Shown here: in pieces, positions 1 to 8,203 of the stretch | Layout: each line of letters begins with the position of its first letter | Position numbering within the stretch: the first letter of the stretch is position 1 | NCBI GenBank assembly: GCA_040401595.1 | Contig: JBBAOE010000025.1 | Span: forward strand, 1 to 37,756 | Origin: RFPW01 sp040401595 | GTDB lineage: Bacteria > Pseudomonadota > Gammaproteobacteria > Burkholderiales > Burkholderiaceae_E | Direction of reading: 5' to 3' | Length of the DNA: 37,756 bases | Position numbers and translations under genes: made by a program | Notes under the pieces: generated by a model | Seen by the model: the letters and a program-made list of their open reading frames with translations, nothing else | What the model was told of the DNA's origin: nothing | Databases searched by the model: none

Positions 1-482
1 CCCGATCAATGCGGTTGGCTGCGGCACCATCGCGCAGGCCCTGAATAACGGGAATGCCGCCAGCAACTGCCGCTTCAAATTTGAGCGCGGCCTGCTTACT
101 CTCCGCCAAAGCCGCAAGCTCGGCTCCATGATGCGCGATCATCGCCTTGTTGGCGGTTACCAAAGCGCGTCCGTTGGATAAAGTCTCCCGCGCCAAAGTC
201 AGGGCGGGACCATCGGATCCTCCGACTAGCTCAACCACAACGTCAATATCGTCCGCAGTGGCAAGTTGCCCCATGTCATCGACCCAACGATAGGGCGACA
301 GATCAACGCCGCGCTCCTTTGTCCGGTCACGCGCGGTAATGGCTACAATCTTGATCTCGCGGCCTGCCCTGCGCGCAATAAGCGCCGCATTCTCCTCAAT
401 CAGGCGAATGACACCGCTGCCCACGGTTCCAAGTCCCGCGAGGCCCACGTTAAGGGGTGCATGACGAACTTGTGTGGACATG
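1..482 (-). CDS. hom: Homoserine dehydrogenase, N-terminal part (cut by window edge)
   Basis: Translating the minus strand from the ATG at 482 gives a protein opening MSTQVRHAPLNVGLAGLGTVG, with the GLGTVG dinucleotide-binding loop near residues 16-21. Further on are a conserved ITARD segment, a VVELVGG segment and a TANKA-type segment, all typical of homoserine dehydrogenase. The family reduces aspartate semialdehyde to homoserine with NAD(P)H in the cytoplasm, the branch point to threonine and methionine. About 160 residues are visible; the rest of the NAD domain, the catalytic domain and any C-terminal ACT domain lie beyond position 1. The gene diverges from hbd across about 190 bases in which I see no gene or recognisable riboswitch. 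Confidence 0.93.
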
Positions 483-670
483 GCTAAATGACTTTCTGCC
501 TAGAATCTGCCGGAGTTATGCCGCGCTTAAGTGGAATCTGATGGAAACGCTAGCCCAAGCTTGCGATGCCCTTGCGGGCGCGCCAGCCAAAGGCATAAGA
601 CAACCGAAAGGCTAGCGCTTGGGCATGGCGTTCGCTAGAGCCGGGTTAAATGCGAAATCGGAGTAAAAAA

Positions 671-1540
671 ATGCGTGCAGTTGGTGTTATCGGGGCGGGT
701 CAAATGGGTGCCGGCATCGCGCAAGTGAGCGCTGCCGCTGGCTATCATGTCTATCTGTCCGACCTTGATTTGGCAAAGGCTGAAGCAGGTAAAGCCGGCA
801 TTGCCAACGCCTTGGCCCGCTTGGTTGCCAAAGAGAAAATGGGGCAAGTTGAGGCCGACGCATTGCTGTCACGCATTGAACCCGTTGCCAGTTATGAACC
901 TATGGCGGACGCCGAGCTGATTATCGAAGCGGCGACCGAGCGGGAGGACATTAAGCGCAAGATATTTGAGGCGGTGGGTAAAGTCCTTGGCCATCAGGCG
1001 GTGTTGGCGTCGAACACGTCGTCGATTCCGATCACACGATTGGCGCAATCATCGCCCGATCCCGCGCGCTTCATAGGCGTGCATTTCTTCAATCCCGTGC
1101 CGGTCATGGGCCTGATCGAAATCATTCGCGGCTTAGCAACGACGGACGCCACGGTGGACATCGTGCGCCAATATGGCGAGGCACTTGGCAAACACTTGGT
1201 TTTTGCCAATGATGCGCCGGGTTTCATCGTCAACCGCGTGTTGATGCCGATGATCAACGAGGCAATTTTTGCGCTTGGCGAGGGCGTTGCCAGCATTCGT
1301 GATATTGATACCGCGTGCCAATTGGGCCTCAACCACCCCATGGGACCGCTGACCTTGGCGGATTTTATCGGGCTCGATACCTGTCTTGAAATCACCAATG
1401 TGCTGTTTCAATCCACGGGCGACCCGAAGTTTCGTCCCGCTCCATTGCTGCAAAAATATGTTGAGGCCGGGTGGTATGGCCGCAAGGTGAAGCGCGGATT
1501 TTACGATTATTCCGGTGACGCGCCGGAGCCGACGCGCTGA
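671..1540 (+). CDS. hbd: 3-hydroxybutyryl-CoA dehydrogenase
   Basis: NAD-dependent L-3-hydroxyacyl-CoA dehydrogenase of 289 residues, the usual length. The Rossmann loop GVIGAGQMGAG lies at residues 5-15. By spacing against the family, the catalytic set is Ser117 (in SNTSS), His138 (in HFFNP) and Glu150. An NHPMGP segment begins the C-terminal dimerisation domain. I chose the ATG at 671 because GGAG at 660-663 sits seven bases before it; an in-frame ATG at 650 would add seven residues but lacks a good ribosome site. It acts in fatty-acid or polyhydroxybutyrate-type acyl-CoA turnover, where the etfBA pair elsewhere in the window would also serve. Its 3' end overlaps the convergent SMR gene by 34 bases. 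Confidence 0.93.
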   Translation: MRAVGVIGAGQMGAGIAQVSAAAGYHVYLSDLDLAKAEAGKAGIANALARLVAKEKMGQVEADALLSRIEPVASYEPMADAELIIEAATEREDIKRKIFEAVGKVLGHQAVLASNTSSIPITRLAQSSPDPARFIGVHFFNPVPVMGLIEIIRGLATTDATVDIVRQYGEALGKHLVFANDAPGFIVNRVLMPMINEAIFALGEGVASIRDIDTACQLGLNHPMGPLTLADFIGLDTCLEITNVLFQSTGDPKFRPAPLLQKYVEAGWYGRKVKRGFYDYSGDAPEPTR

Positions 1541-1875
1541 GGCTCTGCGGCATCGGCTTTTGTCGTCAGATTTAACCCGATGGCCCCGACCAAGATCAGC
1601 AGGATAAACCCAATCTGGACGGGTTGCAGGCTTTGCTTGAACACCAGCCAACCGATGATGGTAATCGCCATTATCCCCATCCCGGACCAGATCGCGTAGC
1701 TTACACCTACCGGAATGCTCTTCATGGCCACGGCAAGGAAGGCAAAACATACCCAATAACATGCCATTGAACCGATACCGAAGCCGATGCGGGCAAAGCC
1801 GTCCGACGCTTTCAGCAGGCTCGTTCCGGCAATTTCAAAGGCAATGGCGATTGCCAGATAGATCCACGCGTTCAT
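1507..1875 (-). CDS. Small multidrug resistance (SMR/EmrE-like) exporter
   Basis: Protein of 122 residues with four hydrophobic segments, slightly longer than EmrE (110). The hallmark membrane glutamate is at residue 14 (IAFEIAGTSLLK), and the substrate-site Tyr60 and Trp63 fall in VSYAIWSGMG at the same numbering as in EmrE. SMR proteins work as inner-membrane dimers that exchange protons for cationic compounds, guanidinium or polyamines; the subclass cannot be fixed from sequence alone. I chose the ATG at 1875, which has GGGAGA (complement of 1881-1886) at good spacing, over an upstream start at 1953 that adds a charged non-membrane stretch. The extra C-terminal residues run over the end of hbd. 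It has no same-strand partner. Confidence 0.9.
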   Translation of the reverse strand: MNAWIYLAIAIAFEIAGTSLLKASDGFARIGFGIGSMACYWVCFAFLAVAMKSIPVGVSYAIWSGMGIMAITIIGWLVFKQSLQPVQIGFILLILVGAIGLNLTTKADAAEPQRVGSGASPE

Positions 1876-2126
1876 TTCAATCTCCCTTTTTGTCTGCTCC
1901 AAAAGCGACAATTTGCGTGCACCGAATATCCGCCGCCCTGAAGCAATACGCATTGGTGCGACGAGCCCTTTGGTTTCTTAAAGACACCAGGTGCGGCTAG
2001 TTAGGCCCGTGCGGCGGACAACTTCGTTTATCGGAAGCGAAGCAGACATGTGGACTGTATGCATCTGACGCTGGGTCAACTTCAAGCATTATCTGCGTGC
2101 GTGATATTTGCCAATCGGCATCAGGG

Positions 2127-3305
2127 TCATGTACTGGCCGCAATAAAGGCGTTGGCGAGATCAGCGATCAAATCGTCGGTGTCTTCCAAACCGATCTGCA
2201 GCCGAATGAGCGTGCCGTCTTTTTCCCAAGCGACGGCCGACCGGTATTTTTCAGGTTGGACCGGCAAAGCCAAGCTTTCAAAGCCGCCCCAGCTATAACC
2301 GATTCCGAATAGGTCGAGTGCATCTACAAAGGCGGCGGCGGTTGCGGCGTCGCCTTTGTGGATGAAGGAGAATAGACCCGACGCACCCGTAAAGTCACGC
2401 TTCCAAATTTCGTGGCCCGGACAGTCTGGCAACGCGGGATGGAATACGCTCGCAACGTCTGGTTGTGTTTGTAACCATTTGGCGATCTGCAGTGCCGAGG
2501 CCTCATGTGCCTTCATTCGGACGGACAAGGTACGCAGGCCGCGGCTGGCGAGATAGGCATCGTCGGGTGACACTGTCTGGCCAAGCTGCTGCGCGGTTTG
2601 GCGCAATCGCATCCAATATTTCGCATGCGTGGTGACGCTGCCCATCATGACGTCGCTATGGCCCACAATATATTTGGTGCACGATAAGATCGCCATATCG
2701 ATGCCCTTATCGAGCGCCGTGTGAAAATAAGATGTCGCCCAAGTGTTATCGAGCAAAGTCACTACATTGCGCCTTTTCGCGGCTGCGCAAATAGCGGAAA
2801 TATCTTGCACCTCAAAGGTCAGGCTTCCCGGGGACTCCAACAAGATCGCCTTGGTGCGGTCACAAAACAACGTGTCATAATCAGCGGTAAGCGGGTCGAA
2901 ATAGCGTGTCTCAACCCCGAAACGCTTCAGAAATCCGTCGGCCAGCGAACGGCTTGGATCATAAGCGTTGTCCGTCATTAACAGGACGTCGCCTGCCTTT
3001 AAGACCGACAACAATGCGCAAGCAATAGCGGCTACACCCGACGGATATAGCATCGTGCCGTACGCGCCGGGTTCCATTTCGGTGAGCGCTTCGGCCAGCG
3101 ACCATTGTGTTGGCGAGCCACGGCGGCCGTAGAAAAAGCGGCCGTCTTCGTTCGATGTCTTGCCGGCTTCGAGCGCGGCGACATCCGCGTAGAGATGCGT
3201 ACTCGCGCGCCAAATGGGTACATTGACAACCGAGCCGGTTAACGCTTCCCGTCGTCCTGCAGTGACTATTTTAGTGGCTGGCTTTCGGGGCTTGTCAGAA
3301 CTCAA
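2127..3305 (-). CDS. metC: Cystathionine beta-lyase, PLP-dependent
   Basis: A 392-residue Cys/Met-metabolism PLP enzyme. The cofactor lysine is Lys211 in SCTKYIVGHSD; Tyr60 in FFYGRRGSPT and the TMLYPSG segment (84-90) are typical cofactor-binding elements. The Tyr-Gly-Arg-Arg-Gly-Ser-Pro-Thr run is what separates cystathionine beta-lyases from gamma-synthases. The expected reaction is cystathionine to homocysteine, pyruvate and ammonia, feeding the MetF/MetH step encoded 5 kb away. Its ATG overlaps the sseA stop by four bases (ATGA at 3302-3305), indicating translational coupling. Other alphaproteobacterial members also act as cysteine lyases, so side activity is possible. Confidence 0.92.
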   Translation of the reverse strand: MSSDKPRKPATKIVTAGRREALTGSVVNVPIWRASTHLYADVAALEAGKTSNEDGRFFYGRRGSPTQWSLAEALTEMEPGAYGTMLYPSGVAAIACALLSVLKAGDVLLMTDNAYDPSRSLADGFLKRFGVETRYFDPLTADYDTLFCDRTKAILLESPGSLTFEVQDISAICAAAKRRNVVTLLDNTWATSYFHTALDKGIDMAILSCTKYIVGHSDVMMGSVTTHAKYWMRLRQTAQQLGQTVSPDDAYLASRGLRTLSVRMKAHEASALQIAKWLQTQPDVASVFHPALPDCPGHEIWKRDFTGASGLFSFIHKGDAATAAAFVDALDLFGIGYSWGGFESLALPVQPEKYRSAVAWEKDGTLIRLQIGLEDTDDLIADLANAFIAAST

Positions 3306-4144
3306 GCCGCACCCTGCGCTTTGGGGGTGTCGGCATCAAGGCCCCATTCGGACCAGCTTCCGTCATACAACGCCACATCGGTTTTGCCGGTCATGCGCGC
3401 ACCAAAAAGGACAACCGCAGCGGTCATGCCTGACCCGCAAGTGGTGATCATGGGTTTGTTCAGATCCACGCCAGCGTCGGTAAAGGCTTTGGTCAATTCC
3501 GCGCCGCGTTTCCATGTTCCATCTGCGTTGAACAACTGACCAAAGGGTAAGTTGCGGCTGCCCGGAATATGACCCGACGCCATTTCGGGGCGAGGTTCCG
3601 CTTCTTCGCCCGTAAAGCGACCAGCGCCGCGTGCATCGACCACATCTGCGTCCTTGCTGTGCAAGTTTGCCAGCATGTCAGCCTTGCTGCGCACGGCCTT
3701 GTCATCTTTCCACACGGTAAAATGACGATGGCGCAAGCTGGGTTTGCCGGCTTCCAGCGGTCGGCCTTCGGCCTTCCATTTGGCGATGCCACCATCAAGG
3801 ATGGCCACATCATGCGCACCGAAAAGCGTAAGCATCCACCATGCGCGGGTAGCAGACTTGAACGGGCTGTCATCATATACCACGATACGGCTGCCATCCC
3901 CAAGCCCAAGCGATTGCATCCGGCTTGCGAATTTTTCGGGTGGCGGCAATGTATTCGGTAGGCTGCTATTGGCGTCGGCCAGTTCTTCCAAATCCATGAA
4001 CACCGCCGATGCAATATGCCCGCCTTCATATTCTGCTCGCGCATTGCGGCCCGCGTCAGGCATGAACCATGTTGCATCGACTACGCGAAGGTCGGACGCG
4101 CCGATTTCATTCGCTAACCAATCGGTGCTTACTAACAATTCCAT
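3302..4144 (-). CDS. sseA: 3-mercaptopyruvate sulfurtransferase (two-domain rhodanese)
   Basis: A 280-residue tandem rhodanese. The inactive N-terminal domain spans about 1-135 and the catalytic domain about 150-275. The active loop is CGSGMTA with Cys236; this CGSG[MV]T form marks mercaptopyruvate sulfurtransferases rather than thiosulfate sulfurtransferases. The family moves sulfur from 3-mercaptopyruvate to cyanide, thiols or thioredoxin. It lies between the photolyase gene (61-base gap) and metC (four-base overlap). The start at 4144 has an AAGGAC ribosome site. Whether it has a physiological link to either neighbour is inference. Confidence 0.93.
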   Translation of the reverse strand: MELLVSTDWLANEIGASDLRVVDATWFMPDAGRNARAEYEGGHIASAVFMDLEELADANSSLPNTLPPPEKFASRMQSLGLGDGSRIVVYDDSPFKSATRAWWMLTLFGAHDVAILDGGIAKWKAEGRPLEAGKPSLRHRHFTVWKDDKAVRSKADMLANLHSKDADVVDARGAGRFTGEEAEPRPEMASGHIPGSRNLPFGQLFNADGTWKRGAELTKAFTDAGVDLNKPMITTCGSGMTAAVVLFGARMTGKTDVALYDGSWSEWGLDADTPKAQGAA

Positions 4145-4205
4145 GATTTCGTCCTTGCCCGCATGTTTGATTCTTATGCGGGGCAGGATAAGCCGCTTTT
4201 ACAAA

Positions 4206-5729
4206 CTATCCAAGTGTTTCCAGAAACTGATGCGCATGTGCCCGAAGCTTTACTTTATCTGCGTCCGCCATCCGTTCCCAATTTTTATACGGCATCGCCA
4301 TGCGGGGGTTTCTGCGCAATTTCCCTTCGTTCCGGGCGATGAATTCCCAGTATAACGCATTGAAAGGGCATGCTTTTGGACCAACGCGTTGCTTGACGTC
4401 ATAACGGCAATGTGTGCAATAATCTGACATGCGGTTAATATAGGCACCGCTCGCCGCATAAGGTTTTGACGCGAGCATGCCGCCATCGGCAAACTGGCTC
4501 ATGCCCAGGCTGTTGGGCAATTCCACCCATTCATACGCATCGGCATAGACCGCCAAATACCATGTATGCACTTGCTTCGGGTCAAGTCCGGCCAACAAAG
4601 CAAAATTGCCAGTGATCATTAGCCGCTGGATATGATGGGCGTAGCTATGCGCGATCGTCTGTCCAATCGCCTGCGACAGGCAACGCATGTCGGTTTTGCC
4701 TGTCCAATAAAACGCAGGCAGGGAACGCGTTGCGTCAAGCGCATTGCTCTCAACATATTCGGGGCCCGCATGCCAATAAATGCCGCGCACATATTCGCGC
4801 CAGCCAATGACTTGCCGGATAAAGCCCTCAGCGGCGTTAATCGGAACCTTGCCTACTCGATATTGCGCCTCCACCGCACGGCATAGTTCAAGAGGGTCAA
4901 TCAAGCCGGAGTTGATGTAGGGCGAGAGGATCGAGTGCCATAAAAACGGCTCGTCCGTGAGCATCGCATCCTGATAATCGCCAAAATGGGGCAAGGCATG
5001 CACCAGGAAATGTTGTTGCTGCTGCAAAGCATCTTCACGGGTCACGGCAAAGCCGAATTGCGCCGTCTGTCCGATATTGTCACCATAACGGGCCTCAACC
5101 ATCTGGATGACGTCTTGCGTCACAGCATTGGGCGCAAAATGCAGTGGCCTTGGCATCGTAAGATCGCGCTTGGCGGGTTTGCGGTTTTCTGAGTCAAAAT
5201 TCCATTGCCCACCCTCGGGCGCATCGCCATTCATAAGCAGGCCGGACTTACGGCGCATATCGCGATAGAAGAATTCCATGCGGAACTGCTTGCGGTCCTT
5301 GGCCCAGCTTTCAAATTCACTATGGGTGCACAAAAATCGGTCGTCGGGCAGGATATTCACCGGAATATCAAAACGGTCGGGCCAGCTATCGAGCATGGCC
5401 TTTACCCGCCATTCGCCCGCCTCGGTCACGCGCAGTGCGGAGATTTTGTGCCGCTCAATTGCGCGCGCGACTTCGCCGGTGAAGCTCCCGCTATTGTTGG
5501 CATCGGTCAGTTTTACGTAATCGACGATCCAACCTGCGCTGCGTAGATCCTCAGCATGATGGCGCATGGCGGACAGAATATACGCCATTTTGGATTTATG
5601 GTGCGGCACATATTCGGTTTCTTCGTCCACCTCCGCCATTAAGATGACGGATTCTTTTTTGTCCTGCCCCGCCAAAGAGGACAGGCCGTGGCTGAGTTGG
5701 TCACCCAATATAGGAATCAAAATTGTCAT
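4206..5729 (-). CDS. FeS-BCP-type (6-4) photolyase / PhrB-like cryptochrome
   Basis: A 507-residue photolyase of the bacterial iron-sulfur group (FeS-BCP, CryPro). The four Cys that bind the 4Fe-4S cluster are at 350, 438, 441 and 454 (TDMRC, YCTHC and ACPFN), the same numbers as in Agrobacterium PhrB. Histidines 365/366 in YAHHIQRLM match the (6-4) active-site region. The N-terminal part (about 1-130) is the antenna-binding fold and the C-terminal helical part binds FAD. The family repairs (6-4) photoproducts with blue light and usually carries a lumazine antenna. The ATG at 5729 reproduces the family length; an upstream ATG at 5786 would add 19 non-conserved residues. It leads the sseA-metC transcript. 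Confidence 0.93.
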   Translation of the reverse strand: MTILIPILGDQLSHGLSSLAGQDKKESVILMAEVDEETEYVPHHKSKMAYILSAMRHHAEDLRSAGWIVDYVKLTDANNSGSFTGEVARAIERHKISALRVTEAGEWRVKAMLDSWPDRFDIPVNILPDDRFLCTHSEFESWAKDRKQFRMEFFYRDMRRKSGLLMNGDAPEGGQWNFDSENRKPAKRDLTMPRPLHFAPNAVTQDVIQMVEARYGDNIGQTAQFGFAVTREDALQQQQHFLVHALPHFGDYQDAMLTDEPFLWHSILSPYINSGLIDPLELCRAVEAQYRVGKVPINAAEGFIRQVIGWREYVRGIYWHAGPEYVESNALDATRSLPAFYWTGKTDMRCLSQAIGQTIAHSYAHHIQRLMITGNFALLAGLDPKQVHTWYLAVYADAYEWVELPNSLGMSQFADGGMLASKPYAASGAYINRMSDYCTHCRYDVKQRVGPKACPFNALYWEFIARNEGKLRRNPRMAMPYKNWERMADADKVKLRAHAHQFLETLG

Positions 5730-5890
5730 GTCGGCGCCATAGCGCGGGGCGCATGCAAGGACGATACAGGGTTTCCAGAATGACAAAGGCGCGCTGTTTG
5801 GATGGATCTCGCCATATCTATTACCGAACAGTTGGCGATATCTGTCATCACCCGTTTGCTTCGCGCTGCGAAACGGCTAAATGCGGCATC

Positions 5891-6349
5891 ATGACCGACC
5901 CATTAAAGCCCAAATTCCTCGGTGCGCAAAGCGCGCTTCCCCAAACGCCTGAAGAGGCGCAGCTGGATTATGTGCCCAATCCACGTCCGAGCGCACTTTA
6001 TCTCGCGCGTTTCGCGGTGCCGGAATTTACCTCGCTGTGTCCCGTCACGGCGCAGCCTGATTTTGCGCATTTGGTTATCGATTATGCGCCAAATGCGACA
6101 ATCGTCGAATCAAAATCGTTGAAGCTTTTTCTGGGTTCATTCCGCAATCACGCCGCCTTTCATGAAGACTGCACCGTTGGCATCGGCCAGCGTCTTTTCT
6201 CCGAAATGAAGCCGCATTGGCTGCGTATCGGCGGCTATTGGTATCCGCGCGGCGGCATACCGATTGATGTGTTCTGGCAATCCGGCGAGCCGCCCAAGGG
6301 TTTGTGGATACCCGACCAAGGTGTTCAGCCTTATCGTGGCCGCGGCTAG
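5891..6349 (+). CDS. queF: NADPH-dependent 7-cyano-7-deazaguanine reductase (preQ0 reductase)
   Basis: A 152-residue single-domain (YkvM-type) QueF. It reduces preQ0 to preQ1, the last free-base step of queuosine synthesis, in the cytoplasm. Cys50 (nucleophile, in TSLCPVTAQPDF), Asp57 and Glu92 (in FHEDC) match Bacillus QueF Cys55, Asp62 and Glu97 with a constant offset of five; Glu73 lies in the VESKSLKLFL substrate segment. I chose the ATG at 5891; the open frame continues upstream to 5723 but that part is not QueF-like and overlaps the divergent photolyase promoter region. No other queuosine genes are in the window and I see no preQ1 riboswitch before it. Confidence 0.95.
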   Translation: MTDPLKPKFLGAQSALPQTPEEAQLDYVPNPRPSALYLARFAVPEFTSLCPVTAQPDFAHLVIDYAPNATIVESKSLKLFLGSFRNHAAFHEDCTVGIGQRLFSEMKPHWLRIGGYWYPRGGIPIDVFWQSGEPPKGLWIPDQGVQPYRGRG

Positions 6350-6498
6350 GGTGCCGGTCCGCACAATACTGGGTCATTAGCAATGCAGGTCAACCCTGTT
6401 GTGGACTTCTTTCTCATCTCGTCGACGCTCAAGAATCGTTCGTCGCAAATAATCGTTAAATGCTGTTCTCGACCGAGGGCCTGCTTTATCACTTCTGC

Positions 6499-7635
6499 AT
6501 GGCCAGTATATTAAGAGTTCGGGAAAACCGCATCCAAGGCGTCGGCCGCAAAGGCATGGCCTCACTGGCAATATTGTCCCTGTTGTCGGCATGCGTTGCG
6601 GCAGAGCGCGCGCCATCACGAACACCTGCCCCAGCCGCGAAAAAGGCACAGCCTGCGCAAAAGCCTGCGACGCTTGCCGTTCCGGTTCGTCCAGCGGCTG
6701 TCCGCGCACCTGTCGGATTGGAAAGTCTGCTGAATGACCAATGGCGCATTTTTCCGGGTCGCACGGGCGTTGCTATCATGCGCATCGATGGCGGCGAGTG
6801 GATAACGGGTAAGCGCGCGGATGAGCTATTTCCGCAACAAAGCGTATCCAAAACATGGGTTGCATTGACGATTTTGGACTTGGCCGACCAAGGGAAGATC
6901 CGGCTGGACCAAAAAATACGTATTACACGCGATGACCTTGCGGTCTTTCATCAACCCATTCGCGATCGCGTTATCGCCAATGGCGAGATTGAAGTAACGG
7001 TGCTGTCGCTTCTCGAGCAAGCGATCATCAGTAGCGATAACACCGCCAATGATTCTTTGTTGCGCACAGCAGGTGGTCCGCAGGCCGTGCAGAATTTCCT
7101 GCTGCGCAAAAAACTGGGCGCCATTCGTTTTGGTCCGGGTGAGCGTTTGATGCAAAGTGCAATAGCCGGGCTGGATTGGCGTCAAGAATATGCAATTGGC
7201 CGCCGTTTTTATTCTGCGCGCAGCGAGGTTCCCTTGGCGACACGGAAGGCAGCGTTGGACCGCTATCTTGCCGATCCCGTTGACGGGGCCAGTCCTGAGG
7301 CGATTGTCCGGGCGCTTGCTAAATTGGCGAAGGGTGAATTGCTCTCGCCTGCATCGACGCGCCTTATCTTGGGAATCATGTCACGCACATCAAGCGGTCC
7401 GAACCGGTTGAGGGCAGGGGTGCCTGCAGGGTGGCAGTTTGTGCACAAGACGGGGACAGGGCAAATTCTGCCGCCGGTTTCAACTGGCTATAATGATATT
7501 GGGATAATGACGGCGCCTGACGGCACGCGCTATGCCGTGGTCGTTATGATGGGCAGCACCACCGCGCCCATACCCCAACGCATGGCATTCATGCAGTTTG
7601 TGTCGCGTACTGTCGCCACATATCACGGACAATAG
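6499..7635 (+). CDS. Class A beta-lactamase-like serine hydrolase, predicted lipoprotein
   Basis: A 378-residue protein with a hydrophobic leader ending in a lipobox (LLSAC, Cys32), a Pro/Ala-rich linker (about 38-75) and a serine beta-lactamase fold. Motifs in order: Ser115-x-x-Lys118 (SVSK), Ser179-Asp180-Asn181 (SDN) and Lys317-Thr-Gly (HKTGTG). Glu215 in GPGERLMQS is at the right distance from SDN to be the omega-loop general base, but Gln219 replaces the usual Asn four residues on, and about 40 extra residues follow before the next conserved helix. It may be a chromosomal beta-lactamase or a related peptidoglycan or ester hydrolase. The start is uncertain: ATGs at 6460, 6499 and 6556 are in frame; 6499 gives a basic n-region before the leader. 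Confidence 0.82.
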   Translation: MASILRVRENRIQGVGRKGMASLAILSLLSACVAAERAPSRTPAPAAKKAQPAQKPATLAVPVRPAAVRAPVGLESLLNDQWRIFPGRTGVAIMRIDGGEWITGKRADELFPQQSVSKTWVALTILDLADQGKIRLDQKIRITRDDLAVFHQPIRDRVIANGEIEVTVLSLLEQAIISSDNTANDSLLRTAGGPQAVQNFLLRKKLGAIRFGPGERLMQSAIAGLDWRQEYAIGRRFYSARSEVPLATRKAALDRYLADPVDGASPEAIVRALAKLAKGELLSPASTRLILGIMSRTSSGPNRLRAGVPAGWQFVHKTGTGQILPPVSTGYNDIGIMTAPDGTRYAVVVMMGSTTAPIPQRMAFMQFVSRTVATYHGQ

Positions 7636-7642
7636 TCGCAGA

Positions 7643-7679
7643 CAAAGAAAAGGGCCGTCCTGAAGACAGGACAGCCCTT
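7643..7679 (-). terminator. Rho-independent terminator for the Ala-rich lipoprotein gene
   Basis: On the minus strand AAGGGC and GTCCTG-type arms form a 12-bp stem (7650-7662 with 7667-7679, one C/A mismatch, four-base loop) followed by a T-rich run (TTTTCTTTG). It lies about 30 bases past the stop of the lipoprotein gene. On the plus strand there is no T-run, so termination of the hydrolase gene from that side is less certain. Confidence 0.8.
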
Positions 7680-7710
7680 ATCAAATGCTTTCGCTTAGAA
7701 AGCGCGAATA

Positions 7711-7974
7711 TTACTTCGCAGCTTCTTTCGCAGCGTCTGCAGCGGCGCCAGCTTCTGCAGCAGCGTCAGCAGCAGGTGCAGCAGCGTCTGCAGCAGGAGC
7801 TGCAGCAGCGTCAGTTGCAGCAGCGTCGGTAGCTACTTCAGCGCCTTCAACAGCGGCGTCAGCAGCTTCTGTGGTTGCTTCTGTTGTTGCTTCTGTTGTT
7901 GCTTCTTCAGCACCTGAGCAAGCAGCCAAACCGAGCGAAGCGGCAAGAACGAGAGATACAGCAATTTTCTTCAT
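7711..7974 (-). CDS. Small Ala-rich repetitive lipoprotein, function unknown
   Basis: An 87-residue protein with a signal peptide (MKKIAVSLVLAASLGLAAC) and lipobox LAAC, lipidated at Cys19. The mature 69 residues are almost entirely Ala, Glu, Asp and Thr, with three TTEA units followed by DAA/PAADAA units. It is acidic until a Lys-containing end (AAKEAAK). Such composition predicts an extended or helical spacer rather than an enzyme. The coding DNA is correspondingly repetitive (GCTTCTGTTGTT and GCAGCAGCGTC units on the plus strand), which invites length change by slippage. It has a good ribosome site (AGGGGG), a plausible promoter and a terminator, so it looks like an independently expressed, perhaps abundant, envelope lipoprotein. 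I do not recognise a named family. Confidence 0.85.
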   Translation of the reverse strand: MKKIAVSLVLAASLGLAACSGAEEATTEATTEATTEAADAAVEGAEVATDAAATDAAAAPAADAAAPAADAAAEAGAAADAAKEAAK

Positions 7975-7995
7975 ATGGGAAACCCCCTAGCAAAA

Positions 7996-8024
7996 CTTAT
8001 GAAAACCTGACAGGCACGTTGCAA
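7996..8024 (-). promoter_or_regulatory. Probable sigma-70-type promoter of the Ala-rich lipoprotein gene
   Basis: On the minus strand TTGCAA (8019-8024) and CATAAG (7996-8001) are separated by 17 bases. A start about seven bases on would give a leader of roughly 15 bases that just contains the AGGGGG ribosome site. The -10 match is 4 of 6, so this remains a prediction. Confidence 0.45.
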
Positions 8025-8166
8025 CATTTGCAGCTTGCCTGCAAAAAGCCCTCTAGCCCGTTCATAATTCGCTGGCAATGCGCTTTTTCACTTCGGCAAA
8101 ATGTTACATAGCTGTTTGAGGATTATGTCTACTATAACGGTAGAAAATATGGCTAATTTGTGCGGA

Positions 8167-8195
8167 TTGACTTGATATAAAGAATTCTTTATATC
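8167..8195 (+). promoter_or_regulatory. Promoter with overlapping 22-bp perfect palindrome, likely operator of the met operon
   Basis: TTGACT (8167-8172) and TATATC (8190-8195) form a -35/-10 pair with a 17-base spacer. The sequence from 8174 to 8195, GATATAAAGAA followed by its exact reverse complement, is a perfect 22-bp palindrome that fills the spacer and covers the -10 box. The next gene is an ArsR-family regulator starting at 8204, so autorepression is the natural reading. The expected transcription start is within a few bases of the ATG, and I see no ribosome site, so the first mRNA may be leaderless. Confidence 0.75.
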
Positions 8196-8203
8196 CCTTT
8201 CAA

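Noticed and set aside
483..670. A methionine or threonine riboswitch or attenuator ahead of hom.
   Set aside because: Only a short GCCCAAGC/GCTTGGGC inverted repeat is visible; no SAM-riboswitch core or leader peptide is recognisable.
1876..2126. Gene remnant in the 250-base gap between the SMR gene and metC.
   Set aside because: Short frames exist in several registers, but none has a recognisable domain, start site or protein-like character.
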